A DNA stretch of 36,730 bases from Halorubrum aidingense JCM 13560 (GCF_000336995.1 NZ_AOJI01000032.1:146861-183590), one strand, 5' to 3'. Positions 1 through 7,705 are shown, numbered from the stretch's first letter. Numbers and translations are program-made. Notes: generated by a model not told the origin, from the letters alone.

Positions 1-7
1 CCATCAG

Positions 8-26
8 AGATGTGTATAAGAGACAG
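8..26 (+). other. Nextera transposon mosaic-end adapter (artefact)
   Basis: The 19 bases AGATGTGTATAAGAGACAG are the Illumina Nextera/Tn5 mosaic end. Its reverse complement closes the window at the right end. Bases 1-26 are therefore library sequence, not genome. Confidence 0.97.
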
Positions 27-62
27 CAGCGCGGCCGCCGCGTCGCGCCGCGTCAGTTCCAT
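27..62 (-). CDS. 5' fragment of a divergent gene with a Tat-like N terminus
   Basis: Reading leftward from an ATG at 62-60, the 12 codons left before the adapter give MELTRRDAAAAL. The TRRD followed by an alanine run resembles the start of a haloarchaeal twin-arginine signal or anchor, which is common on haloarchaeal substrate-binding proteins and oxidoreductases. On this strand the TATA-like ATATAATA (93-86) lies about 27 nt upstream, so the transcript would be leaderless. The gene shares its promoter with the iron-type permease, so an exported iron-binding protein is possible, but the fragment is too short to assign. The truncation is caused by the contig end, not by a mutation. Confidence 0.55.
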
Positions 63-68
63 GGCGTG

Positions 69-84
69 TTTAGGCCACCCTAAA
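69..84. promoter_or_regulatory. DtxR/Idr-type operator in a divergent promoter
   Basis: TTTAGG-CCAC-CCTAAA is a perfect 6-bp inverted repeat with a 4-bp spacer. It resembles the TTAGG...CCTAA half sites of DtxR/IdeR/Idr iron-dependent repressors. It abuts the symmetric TATA element TATTATAT (86-93). For the leftward gene it lies between TATA and start codon; for the rightward permease it sits at the BRE position. A bound repressor could therefore block both genes. That it responds to iron is inferred from the motif and the neighbour. Confidence 0.65.
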
Positions 85-85
85 G

Positions 86-93
86 TATTATAT
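86..93. promoter_or_regulatory. Shared TATA element of the divergent promoter
   Basis: TATTATAT is an isolated AT-rich octamer in GC-rich sequence. It is about 27 nt before the leftward ATG at 62, and it would place the rightward transcription start near 116, ahead of both candidate permease starts (138 and 177). Confidence 0.6.
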
Positions 94-176
94 CCGTCGG
101 ACCCGAGCGACGACGGGATCGGAACTGCTAACGGTCGGTGCGCCCTTCCGCCACCAAGCATTCCGCTTCCCGGACC

Positions 177-1787
177 ATGAGCTGGACACGCCGGATCCGC
201 GACGCGCTCACCGACGGCGACGACCGCTTACCGCTGGGGCTGACCCTGTTGTCGGCGGCCATCGCGGGGACGATGGTGTTTCCGCTCGCGTGGCTGGTGA
301 TCGAGGCCGTCACCGTCGAGCGGTCGCGCGCGAGCGACCTGCTCTTCAGCGCGGCGACGGCCGAGGTGATCGCCAACAGCCTGCTTCTGATGGCCGGCGT
401 CACGGCGCTCTCGATCCTGTTGGGCGTCCCGCTGGCGTACCTGACGGCCCGGACCGACCTCCCGTTCCGCCGGTTCTGGTCCGTCGTCGCCGCGCTCCCG
501 CTCGTGGTGCCCAGCTACGTCGGCGCGTTCGCGTTCGTCTCCGCGTTCGGCCCTCGCGGCGAGTTCCACGACGTGCTCGCCCCGCTCGGGATCGAGCGGC
601 TCCCCGACGTGTACGGTCTGCCGGGCGCGATCCTCGTCATCGCCCTCTACACGTACCCGTACGTCTACCTGACGACCCGTGCCGCCCTGCTCTCGTTCGA
701 CACGACGCTTATCGAGGCGGCCCGGACGCTGAACCACGGGCGGTTCGAGGCGTTCCGCCGCGTGACCCTCCCCGTGATCCGACCGGCGATCGCCGCCGGG
801 TCGCTGTTGGCGGCGCTGTACGCCGTGTCGGACTTCGGCACGCCGTCGATCATGCGACTCCCGGTGTTCACCCGTCAGATCTACGTGGAGTACAACTCGT
901 TCGGTCGCGACTACGCCGCGCTGCTCTCCCTCCAACTGCTCGCGGTCGTCCTCGTCGTGCTCGCCTTGGAGTGGTTGGTTCGGTCGAACCGGGACACGCA
1001 CGGCGACGACGCCGGCAGCGCCGACCGCCTCGTGCGGCTGGGTCGGTGGCGCTGGCCGGCGACGCTCCTCCCCGCGTCGGTGTCGGCGGTCGCGCTCCTC
1101 GTCCCCCTCTGGATCCTGCTGTTGTGGCTCCTCCGCTCTGACGCCGGCCGCCGCCCGTCGATGGCGTTCGAGTGGGTCCAAGTCGTCAACTCGGTGTCGG
1201 TCGCGGCGGCGGCCGCCCTCGCGGCCGCGCTGGCGGCCATCCCCGTCGCCTACTTCGCCGCGACGAACGACTCGCCGCTGGCGACGCTGTTCGAGCGGGC
1301 GACGTACGTCGGGTTCGCCGTGCCGGGGATCGTGCTCGCGCTCGCGCTGGTGTACTTCGGCTCGGGGTACCTCCCGTGGATCTACCAGACGCTCCCACTT
1401 TTGGTGTTCGCGTACGTCGTCCGCTTCCTCCCGCAGGTCGTCGGCTCGACGCGGACCGCGATCCTCGGGGTAGACCCGCGGTTGATCGAGGCGAGCCGCA
1501 CCCTCGGCGAGTCGTCGATGGGCGCGTTTCGGCGCGTCACGTTCCCGCTCACTCGCTCCGGGATCGTCGCCGGCGCGGCCCTCGTCTTCCTCACGACGAT
1601 GAAGGAGCTTCCGGTCACCCTCATCCTCCGCCCCTCCGGCTTCGAGACGATCGTCACGCAGATCTGGCGCGCACAGGAGACGGCGCTGTACCAGTACGCG
1701 GTCGTCCCCACGCTCATCCTGCTCGTCATCTCCGGACTCTCGATGGTCGTCATCCTCGCGCAGGAGGGCGGCAGAGAGGGGCTGTGA
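177..1787 (+). CDS. ABC transporter permease, ferric iron type (FbpB/ThiP-like)
   Basis: Integral membrane permease of about 536 aa with roughly twelve hydrophobic segments in two homologous halves, as in fused FbpB/SfuB and ThiP permeases. Each half carries the EAA loop that docks on the ATPase: EAARTLNHGRFEAFRRVTLP in the first and EASRTLGESSMGAFRRVTFP in the second. These permeases move ferric iron or thiamine delivered by an extracellular binding protein. Iron is favoured by the DtxR-like operator upstream. No ATPase gene follows; the partner may lie beyond the left end or elsewhere. ATG 177 is preferred because it gives the short basic N terminus MSWTRRIRDAL. An in-frame GTG at 138 would add 13 residues and is closer to the predicted transcription start, so it cannot be excluded. 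Confidence 0.88.
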   Translation: MSWTRRIRDALTDGDDRLPLGLTLLSAAIAGTMVFPLAWLVIEAVTVERSRASDLLFSAATAEVIANSLLLMAGVTALSILLGVPLAYLTARTDLPFRRFWSVVAALPLVVPSYVGAFAFVSAFGPRGEFHDVLAPLGIERLPDVYGLPGAILVIALYTYPYVYLTTRAALLSFDTTLIEAARTLNHGRFEAFRRVTLPVIRPAIAAGSLLAALYAVSDFGTPSIMRLPVFTRQIYVEYNSFGRDYAALLSLQLLAVVLVVLALEWLVRSNRDTHGDDAGSADRLVRLGRWRWPATLLPASVSAVALLVPLWILLLWLLRSDAGRRPSMAFEWVQVVNSVSVAAAAALAAALAAIPVAYFAATNDSPLATLFERATYVGFAVPGIVLALALVYFGSGYLPWIYQTLPLLVFAYVVRFLPQVVGSTRTAILGVDPRLIEASRTLGESSMGAFRRVTFPLTRSGIVAGAALVFLTTMKELPVTLILRPSGFETIVTQIWRAQETALYQYAVVPTLILLVISGLSMVVILAQEGGREGL

Positions 1788-1852
1788 GATCAAAAATCCG
1801 TTTGCAATCCGTTCTCAATCCCTTCGATCGTACAGCTATTGGCCCGCTGTGC

Positions 1853-1954
1853 GGCGGCGCGCTCCGGTGAGCGCCTTTTAAAGGCGCGAACCGAGCGCGA
1901 GGGAGTCGGACCGACGCAGCTGCGTCGGTCCGACGAGGCTGGGGAGGCGTGAGG
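1853..1954 (+). repeat. Structured dispersed repeat, copy A
   Basis: The element contains in order: GCTCCGGTGAGCGCC; a hairpin GCGCCTT-TTA-AAGGCGC; a conserved CCGAGCGCGAGGGAG linker; a perfect 28-bp palindrome (TCGGACCGACGCAG followed by its reverse complement, about 1906-1933); and a tail ending GGGGAGGCGTGAGGC. The same block occurs inverted at 3236-3340. The first hairpin arms differ between copies but remain complementary. The two copies face each other across the epimerase gene. No protein is credible here. Confidence 0.8.
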
Positions 1955-2082
1955 CGCGGAGCGGAGCGGCGCGGATGGGTGGGACGTTGGCGACACCTAC
2001 CGCCCGTCCGCAGTCACCCGTTTATTCCCGATCGACTCCGGCCTCGCCTCGATCGGCTCCGGTCTCGATCCGATTCCGCACG

Positions 2083-2090
2083 TACTAATT
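2083..2090 (+). promoter_or_regulatory. Epimerase TATA box
   Basis: ACTAATTG is an AT-rich island about 26 nt before ATG 2113, which implies a leaderless transcript. This spacing supports 2113 rather than the in-frame TTG at 2089 as start. Confidence 0.5.
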
Positions 2091-2112
2091 GGCCGCCCCC
2101 TCAGTGAGCCGT

Positions 2113-3048
2113 ATGGACCTCACCGATTCGCACGTCCTCGTCACGGGCGGCGCCGGCCTCGTCGGGAGCCACCTCGCCGCGCGGCTCCTCGACCGCGGCG
2201 CGTCGGTCCGCGTCGCCGACGACCTCTCGAAGGGCGAGCGCGACCGGGTGCCCGACGGCGCCGACTTCGTCGAAGCCGACCTGACGGACCCCGACGCCGT
2301 CGCGGAGGCGGTCACCGCCGACCTCGACGTCGTCTTCCACTTCGCCGCGTACACCGACACCAACTACGACGACGACCGCGAGCTGTTCGAGGCGAACACG
2401 GCGATGACGTACAACGTGCTCGACCGGATGCGCGAGGTCGGCGTCGACCGGTTCGCCTTCACCTCCTCTTCGACCGTGTACGGCGAGGCGCCCCGCCCGA
2501 CGCCCGAAAACCACGCCCCGCTCGAACCGATCTCGATCTACGGCGCCTCGAAGCTCGCCGACGAGGCGCTGATCTCGACGCACGCGCACTCGTACGGGAT
2601 CCAGTCGTGGGTGTTCCGGTTCGCGAACATCGTCGGCCCCCACCAGCGAGGGAACGTGATCCCCGACTTCATCGAGAAGCTCGACGCGGACCCGACCGAA
2701 CTGGTGATCCTCGGTGACGGCCGCCAGGAGAAGTCGTACATGCACGTCTCGGAGTGCGTCGACGCCATCCAGCACGTCGTCGAGCACGCGGACGACGACC
2801 TGAACGTCTACAACCTCGGGACGCGGACGACCACGTCGGTCACGGCCATCGCCGACATCGTCAGCGACGAGCTGGGCATCGACCCCGCGTACGCGTACAC
2901 CGGCGGCGACCGCGGGTGGACCGGCGACGTGCCGAAGATGCGCCTGTCGATCGAGCGGCTCGCCGACCTGGGCTGGGAGCCGTCGATCGAGAGCGACGAG
3001 GCCGTTCGACGGAGCGCACGCGAACTGATCGACGAGATCGTGGAATAG
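2113..3048 (+). CDS. NAD-dependent epimerase/dehydratase (extended SDR)
   Basis: A 311-aa extended short-chain dehydrogenase of the UDP-glucose 4-epimerase (GalE/WcaG) type. The N-terminal Rossmann signature TGGAGLVGSHL (residues 11-21) binds NAD. The catalytic triad region is intact: TSSSTVYGE near 118-125, and Tyr143 and Lys147 in SIYGASK. Such enzymes interconvert nucleotide sugars for glycoconjugates and S-layer or lipid glycosylation in the cytoplasm. The exact substrate cannot be read from the sequence. The gene is monocistronic and is flanked on both sides by inverted copies of the same structured repeat, which sets it apart from the housekeeping genes around it and hints that the segment may once have moved as a unit. 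Confidence 0.9.
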   Translation: MDLTDSHVLVTGGAGLVGSHLAARLLDRGASVRVADDLSKGERDRVPDGADFVEADLTDPDAVAEAVTADLDVVFHFAAYTDTNYDDDRELFEANTAMTYNVLDRMREVGVDRFAFTSSSTVYGEAPRPTPENHAPLEPISIYGASKLADEALISTHAHSYGIQSWVFRFANIVGPHQRGNVIPDFIEKLDADPTELVILGDGRQEKSYMHVSECVDAIQHVVEHADDDLNVYNLGTRTTTSVTAIADIVSDELGIDPAYAYTGGDRGWTGDVPKMRLSIERLADLGWEPSIESDEAVRRSARELIDEIVE

Positions 3049-3235
3049 GGAGCGGTCGGTTGTGCGTTCGCGATGTGCGCGAGTGCCGGTGGAGCGGTGG
3101 CGGTCGCTTCCGACGGCTCGACTGTTTATTTATAAGTGAGTGGCAGCGGGTCGACGGTCTTCGAAGTCCCGGTCGTTTGGTTATAAGTGATTGATCACAG
3201 ATCGGCGGTGAACGCCCTGAGGGCCACCCCGCACC

Positions 3236-3340
3236 GCAGCCTCACGCCTCCCCAGCCTCGTCGGACCGACGCAGCTGCGTCGGTCCGACTCCCTCGCGCT
3301 CGGATTCGCGCCGCGTTGCGGCGCTCACCGGAACGCGCCA
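3236..3340 (-). repeat. Structured dispersed repeat, copy B (inverted)
   Basis: Read on the minus strand, this is the same element as copy A: GTTCCGGTGAGCGCC, a hairpin GCGCCGC-AAC-GCGGCGC, the linker CCGAGCGCGAGGGAG, the identical 28-bp palindrome, and the GGGGAGGCGTGAGGC tail. The hairpin keeps a 7-bp stem and 3-nt loop while two base pairs are replaced on both arms, so the structure is conserved rather than the sequence. Outside the element the two copies diverge at once. Confidence 0.8.
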
Positions 3341-3401
3341 CCGCTGTTTCAGGTCGTTCGGGTATTCCCCACGACCTCTCCCGCGCGCCGCTTCGGAAGG
3401 G

Positions 3402-3410
3402 CCTTTTAGG
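3402..3410 (+). promoter_or_regulatory. argS TATA box
   Basis: CCTTTTAGG is centred about 25 nt upstream of ATG 3431, which predicts leaderless transcription of argS. Confidence 0.5.
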
Positions 3411-3430
3411 CCGACCGACGAACGGACGGT

Positions 3431-5212
3431 ATGTTCAGGCAGTTCCGGTCGGAGGTGGCCGACGCCCTCGGCGACGCGCTCGCCTCGCTCGACCTCCCGA
3501 CCGACGACCTCGGCATCGAACGCCCGCCCGACGACATGGACGCGACGCTCGCCTCCAGCGTCGCCTTCCGACTCGCGGGCGAGGTCGGCGCCGCGCCGCC
3601 GAGCGTGGCCGCCGACGTCGCGAACGCGGTCGACACCGACGGCTACGACTACCTCGGCGCCGTCGACACCGCCGGCCCGTACGTCAACTTCCACGTCACC
3701 GAGCGGTACTTCGCCGACACTCTCGACGCCTCCGCGACCGACGCGGGATACGGCGCGCTCCCCGACCGAGACACCTCCGTCGTCGTCGAGCACACGAGCG
3801 CGAACCCGACCGGTCCGGTCCACGTCGGCCGGGCGCGCAACCCGATCGTCGGCGACGCCGTCGCGAACCTCATGGAGTACGCGGGCTACGACGTCGACCG
3901 CCACTACTACGTCAACGACGCGGGCCGCCAGATGGCGGTGTTCACGTGGGCGTACGAGCGGTTCGACGAGTCCGATCTCGACGACGAGCCCGCCCGGGAC
4001 CGCGCCGAGTACGACCTCGTCAGGTACTATCGCAAGGGGAACGCCTACTTGGAGGAGGCGGACCCAGCGGACGCCGACGCCGCAGAGGAGGAAATCGCCG
4101 CCATCCTCCAGGGTCTCGAGGCCGGCGACGAGGAGACGTACGAGCGCGTCGGCGAGGTCGTCGACACGGTGCTCGGCGGGATGAAGGAGTGTCTCGCGCG
4201 GCTTCCCGCGGAGTTCGACGCGTTCGTCAAGGAGACGCAGTTCATGCGCGACGGGTCGACGGAGGACGTGGCGGCCCGGCTCAAAGAGACCGATCAGGCC
4301 GTCTACGAGGAGGACGCCTGGCAGTTGGAGCTCGACGACTGGGGAATCGACAAGAACCTCGTGTTCCTGCGCTCCGACGACACGAGCCTCTACACCACCC
4401 GCGACCTGGCCCACCACGAGTGGAAGTTCGCGAACTACGACCGCGCGGTCACCGTCCTCGGCGAGGACCACAAGCTGCAGGCCGATCAGCTCGACGCGAC
4501 TCTGGAGCTGCTCGGCAACGACGTCGACCGACTCGGGCACGTCATCTACTCGTACGTGAACCTCCCCGACGGGAAGATGTCCACCCGTCGCGGGACGGGC
4601 GTGATGCTCGACGACCTGCTCGACGAGGCGATCGATCGCGCCCGCGAGGCGGTCGAAACCCGGATGGACGACCGCATCCGCGACGACGACCTCACCGAGG
4701 CGGACGTCGAGCGCATCGCGCATCAGGTCGGTATCGGCGCGGTCCGGTACGACATCGTCTCGAAACAGCCCGCGAAGGCGATCACCTTCGAGTGGGAGGA
4801 CGCGCTCGACTTCGAGGGGCAGTCGGCCCCGTTCGTCCAGTACGTCCACGCGCGCTGTTGTGGCATCCTCGAGGAGGCGGCCTCGGCGGGCATCGAGGTG
4901 CCCGCGACGGGATCTGCCCTAGACGTCGACGCGTCGGCGCTGGCGACCGACGAGGCCCGTGCGCTCCTCCGCGAAGTCGCCCGGTTCCCGGCTGCGATCG
5001 AGTCGGCGGCCGACGACTTGGAGCCGCACACGATCGCCACGTTCACCCGCGAGTTCGCCGACGCCTACAACGCGTTCTACCGGGAGTGCCCCGTCGTGAC
5101 CGCCGAAGACGACGACGTGCGCGCGGCCCGCGTCGCCCTCGTCGCGGCCGCGAAACACACGATGGCGAACGCGCTCGACGTGCTCGGCGTCGAGGCCCCG
5201 GACTCGATGTAG
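3431..5212 (+). CDS. argS: Arginyl-tRNA synthetase
   Basis: A 593-aa class Ia aminoacyl-tRNA synthetase that charges tRNA-Arg in the cytosol. The N-terminal additional domain is followed by the first ATP signature in HVGRARNP (from residue 131; HIGH becomes HVGR), then the [10 protein letters not shown] region. The second signature is KMSTRRG (from residue 382, the KMSKS equivalent), and the helical anticodon-binding DALR domain ends in LGVEAPDSM, a typical ArgS tail. Length agrees with archaeal ArgS. The start at ATG 3431 is fixed by a TATA-like element 25 nt upstream. A long open frame runs through this region in another phase, but it is a GC-bias shadow. Functional assignment is secure. 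Confidence 0.97.
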   Translation: MFRQFRSEVADALGDALASLDLPTDDLGIERPPDDMDATLASSVAFRLAGEVGAAPPSVAADVANAVDTDGYDYLGAVDTAGPYVNFHVTERYFADTLDASATDAGYGALPDRDTSVVVEHTSANPTGPVHVGRARNPIVGDAVANLMEYAGYDVDRHYYVNDAGRQMAVFTWAYERFDESDLDDEPARDRAEYDLVRYYRKGNAYLEEADPADADAAEEEIAAILQGLEAGDEETYERVGEVVDTVLGGMKECLARLPAEFDAFVKETQFMRDGSTEDVAARLKETDQAVYEEDAWQLELDDWGIDKNLVFLRSDDTSLYTTRDLAHHEWKFANYDRAVTVLGEDHKLQADQLDATLELLGNDVDRLGHVIYSYVNLPDGKMSTRRGTGVMLDDLLDEAIDRAREAVETRMDDRIRDDDLTEADVERIAHQVGIGAVRYDIVSKQPAKAITFEWEDALDFEGQSAPFVQYVHARCCGILEEAASAGIEVPATGSALDVDASALATDEARALLREVARFPAAIESAADDLEPHTIATFTREFADAYNAFYRECPVVTAEDDDVRAARVALVAAAKHTMANALDVLGVEAPDSM

Positions 5213-5255
5213 ACGGGCGAAATCGCCTCCTCCGGGGTGTCGTCAGGTCAAAGCT

Positions 5256-5265
5256 TACTTACACG
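5256..5265 (+). promoter_or_regulatory. aRF1 TATA box
   Basis: CTTACTTACA is the only AT-rich stretch in the 74-bp gap after argS. It sits about 26 nt upstream of ATG 5287. Confidence 0.5.
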
Positions 5266-5286
5266 CACGCTGCCGTAGTTCGGGTA

Positions 5287-6537
5287 ATGAGTAGCGACGC
5301 CCAAGAGGCGAGCGAGGACCGGCGGAAGTACGAGTTCCGCAAGGTCATCGAGGAGCTCCGCGACTTCGAGGGCTCCGGGACGCAGCTCGTCACCATCTAC
5401 ATCCCCGAAGACCGGCAGATCTCTGACGTGGTCGCACACGTCACCCAGGAACACAGCGAGGCGGCCAACATCAAGTCCAAACAGACTCGGACGGCCGTTC
5501 AAGACGCGCTGACGTCGATCAAAGACCGCCTCCGCTACTACGACACGTACCCGCCGGAGAACGGGATGGTGATCTTCTCGGGGGCGATCAACGCCGGCGG
5601 CGGCCAGACCGACATGGTCACCCGGACGCTGGAGTCGCCCCCACAGCCCGTCGAGTCGTTCCGCTACCACTGCGACTCCGAGTTTCTCACCGAGCCGCTC
5701 GAGCACATGCTGGAGGACGCGGGGCTGTTCGGGCTCATCGTCTTGGACCGCCGCGAGGCCAACGTCGGCTGGCTGAAGGGCAAGCGTATCGAGCCCGTCA
5801 AGTCCGCCTCCTCGCTCGTCCCCGGCAAGCAGCGCAAGGGGGGCCAGTCCGCTCAGCGGTTCGCCCGTCTCCGGCTCGAAGCGATCGACAACTTCTACCA
5901 GGAGGTCGCGGGGATGGCCAACGACCTGTTCGTCGACAAGCGCCACGAGCTCGACGGCATCCTCGTCGGCGGTCCGTCCCCGACCAAAGACGAATTCCTC
6001 GACGGCGACTACCTCCACCACGAGCTTCAGGACAAGGTACTCGGCAAGTTCGACGTCGCGTACACCGACGAATCGGGTCTGAAAGACCTCGTCGACAACG
6101 CCAGCGAGGCGCTCGCCGATCAGGAGATCGTCGAAGACAAGCGGAACATGGACGAGTTCTTCGAGAAGCTCCACACCGGCGAGGAGGCGACGTACGGGTT
6201 CGAACAGACCCGCCGCAACCTGATCATGGGCTCCGTCGACCGGCTGCTCATCTCCGAGGATCTCCGATCCGACGTGGTCGTTTACGAGTGTCCGAACGGC
6301 CACGAGGAGTACGAAGTCGTCGACTCGCGGCACTCGACCCCGTCACACGAGTGCGCGGAGTGCGGGGAAGACGCCGCGGTCGAGAAGCGCGAGGACGTCA
6401 TCGAACACCTGATGGCCATCGCGGACCAGCGCGGCACCGACACGAAGTTCATCTCGACGGACTTCGAGAAGGGCGAGCAGCTGCTCGACGCGTTCGGCGG
6501 TATCGCGGGTATCCTGCGGTACTCGACGGGTGTCTAA
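5287..6537 (+). CDS. prf1: Peptide chain release factor aRF1
   Basis: A 416-aa archaeal class I release factor of the eRF1 family, which decodes all three stop codons and triggers peptide release. The N domain carries NIKS at residues 61-64 for stop-codon recognition. The M domain carries GGQ at 185-187 for hydrolysis of peptidyl-tRNA. The C domain, which contacts aRF3/aEF1A and ABCE1, includes a zinc-ribbon-like C-P-N-G-H...C-A-E-C pattern near residue 340-360. Length is normal for the family. The start at 5287 is supported by the upstream TATA-like sequence. The gene converges on the DtxR-family gene with a 67-bp gap containing a short T-run (6597-6600) that may end transcription. Confidence 0.97.
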   Translation: MSSDAQEASEDRRKYEFRKVIEELRDFEGSGTQLVTIYIPEDRQISDVVAHVTQEHSEAANIKSKQTRTAVQDALTSIKDRLRYYDTYPPENGMVIFSGAINAGGGQTDMVTRTLESPPQPVESFRYHCDSEFLTEPLEHMLEDAGLFGLIVLDRREANVGWLKGKRIEPVKSASSLVPGKQRKGGQSAQRFARLRLEAIDNFYQEVAGMANDLFVDKRHELDGILVGGPSPTKDEFLDGDYLHHELQDKVLGKFDVAYTDESGLKDLVDNASEALADQEIVEDKRNMDEFFEKLHTGEEATYGFEQTRRNLIMGSVDRLLISEDLRSDVVVYECPNGHEEYEVVDSRHSTPSHECAECGEDAAVEKREDVIEHLMAIADQRGTDTKFISTDFEKGEQLLDAFGGIAGILRYSTGV

Positions 6538-6604
6538 GGAGCGTCTCTCCGAGCGTCCGGCGTCTCGCGGGCTTCGGATCGGCGGCTTCGTCGCTACTTT
6601 TCGG

Positions 6605-7045
6605 CTACTGCTCCGGTTCGACCGGCGCGGTCGCGACCTCTAGACACGCGCAGGCGTCGGTCTCGGGGTCGAAACAGTCCGGACACTCCGGCTGACGGTC
6701 GATGATCGTGTCGAGTCGGTCGGCGACCGTGTCGTCGATGACGGCCTCCAACTCGCGGGCCTCCGCCCGGAACTCCTCGACCCCGAGCACGTTCGCGAGG
6801 AAGCGCTCGATGATACAGTAGGTCTGGAGCGCGTCGCGGGCCCGGACGATGCCGTCGTCGGTGAGCCGGACGCCTTTGTACTTCTCGTGTTCGGCGAGGC
6901 CGCGCGCTTCCAGCTTCCCGATCATTTCGTTGGCGCTCGCCGGGCTCACGTCGAGCGCGTCGGCGATCGATCCGGTCGAGGCGGGGCCGTCTTCCTGCTG
7001 CTGTACGACGTATATTGTCTTCAGGTACTGGTCTGCGGTGTTCAC
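6605..7045 (-). CDS. DtxR/SirR-family regulator with C-terminal cysteine cluster
   Basis: A 146-aa protein with an N-terminal winged helix (residues 1-65; PASTGSIADALDVSPASANE is typical of DtxR/SirR) and the helical dimerization domain. Family members repress iron or manganese genes when metal-loaded. By my alignment with DtxR, His79, His98, Cys102 and His106 are replaced by Tyr76, Arg93, Arg97 and Ala101, and only two Glu ligands remain. There is no SH3 domain. Instead the tail reads CPDCFDPETDACAC (Cys121, 124, 132, 134). The start is GTG 7045, preceded by GGAGG at 7056-7052, so this gene uses a Shine-Dalgarno and is probably co-transcribed with the ferritin-like gene. Location beside suf genes suggests control of iron or Fe-S homeostasis; Fe-S or thiol sensing is inference. 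Confidence 0.88.
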   Translation of the reverse strand: MNTADQYLKTIYVVQQQEDGPASTGSIADALDVSPASANEMIGKLEARGLAEHEKYKGVRLTDDGIVRARDALQTYCIIERFLANVLGVEEFRAEARELEAVIDDTVADRLDTIIDRQPECPDCFDPETDACACLEVATAPVEPEQ

Positions 7046-7164
7046 AGTTCCCCTCCGTCAGCGGTCGTCATCGGCTCGGTTCGCCGGCTCGGTGGCAGTT
7101 CGGTCTCTCGGCTCCGCAGCGGATCGGCCCCGCGGCTCGTCGGCGTCGCGTGCGTCCCGATCAT
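7042..7164 (-). CDS. Possible 40-aa ORF between ferritin-like and DtxR genes
   Basis: An ATG at 7164 overlaps the ferritin-like stop as ATGA, and the ORF's own TGA overlaps the regulator's GTG as GTGA, so the three frames would be translationally coupled without a gap. The product starts MIGTHATPTSRGADPLRSRE and ends MTTADGGEL: Arg/Thr/Pro-rich, hydrophilic, with no known domain. Exact double overlap is the only evidence. Open frames of this size are frequent by chance in such GC-rich DNA, and the region may simply be a leader for the regulator. Confidence 0.3.
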   Translation of the reverse strand: MIGTHATPTSRGADPLRSRETELPPSRRTEPMTTADGGEL

Positions 7165-7646
7165 CGTCGCTCCATGACTTCCGTGACTTCGCTAACCCCT
7201 TCGGCCTCCTCCTCGCGGATCGTCTCCAGCGTCTCCAGCAGGGTCTCGCGGTCGACCGAAAACTCCGCGTCGGACGCTTCGATCGCCCCGATGAGGTCGT
7301 CGTAGAACTTGTAGGCGGTCTCTTCGTTGCACAGCTGGTCGTACAACACGCCGTCGAAGTCGTCCGGCTGCGTTCGCCCGTATCGGGCGTCGACGAGCGA
7401 CTCGATCTCGTCGAACGGGACGCTGTCGACGCCGAGCCCCTCGATCAGCGACTCCAATCGCTCGCGGTGTTCGGCCGACTCCTCGGCCGCGCCCGCCAGC
7501 AGCGCCTCGATCTCCGCGTCGAGTTCGGCATCGAGGCTCTGGTAGTGGTGGTGTGCGCGCGCCTCGACGACCTCTTCCAACACGATCCCGATCTGCAGCA
7601 GTCGGGCGAGTTGGTCGTCGGAGGTAATCCGCTGGCTCACACTCAC
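7161..7646 (-). CDS. Ferritin-like domain protein
   Basis: About 161 aa, all helical, with a four-helix ferritin/rubrerythrin-like pattern: EEVVEARAHHHY in helix 1, EESAEHRERL in helix 2, CNEETAYKFYDDL in helix 3 and REEEAEGV in helix 4. These supply Glu and His residues at the spacing of a di-iron site. Likely role: iron storage or oxidation, linked to the neighbouring regulator and suf genes. Three in-frame GTG codons (7655, 7646, 7640) are possible starts; 7646 (MSVSQRIT) is chosen for its distance of about 60 nt from the TATA-like CTTAAG (7707-7712). The frame stays open upstream through the tandem repeat, but that extension is Arg-rich and clearly non-coding. Exact substrate chemistry is not shown by the sequence. 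Confidence 0.8.
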   Translation of the reverse strand: MSVSQRITSDDQLARLLQIGIVLEEVVEARAHHHYQSLDAELDAEIEALLAGAAEESAEHRERLESLIEGLGVDSVPFDEIESLVDARYGRTQPDDFDGVLYDQLCNEETAYKFYDDLIGAIEASDAEFSVDRETLLETLETIREEEAEGVSEVTEVMERR

Positions 7647-7705
7647 CGAGACCACCCGTCGTCCGTTACGCCCGTTCGCATACACGCCATCTCGGGCGTC
7701 GTTCG

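Larger units (their letters stand above)
1788..2112. other. Intergenic region between permease and epimerase
   Basis: This 325-bp gap holds repeat copy A in its middle, a GC-rich stretch after it, and the epimerase promoter at its right end. I see no RNA gene or small ORF that I can support. Confidence 0.6.
3049..3430. other. Intergenic region with duplicated TATA-like sequence and repeat copy B
   Basis: A 382-bp gap. After the epimerase stop there is an AT-rich TGTTTATTTATAAGTGA (about 3123-3139), probably its terminator or a promoter. A second TTATAAGTGA lies at 3181-3190, followed by TTGATCA. Repeat copy B follows, and the argS promoter CCTTTTAGG (3402-3410) ends the gap. No convincing ORF is present; a short transcript starting near 3210 is possible. 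Confidence 0.5.

Noticed and set aside
228..1793. Long antisense frames opposite the permease, argS, aRF1, sufB, polB and rad50
   Set aside because: Composition is Arg/Asp/Val-rich without domains, as expected from third-position GC bias opposite real genes.
3400..3412. GGCC-TTTTA-GGCC palindrome before argS as an operator
   Set aside because: It coincides with the expected TATA box and its arms are only 4 bp, likely by chance in GC-rich DNA.
3187..5286. Long plus-strand open frame leading into aRF1
   Set aside because: It is Arg-rich, overlaps argS in another phase, and aRF1 has its own promoter and conserved start at 5287. It is a GC-bias shadow.
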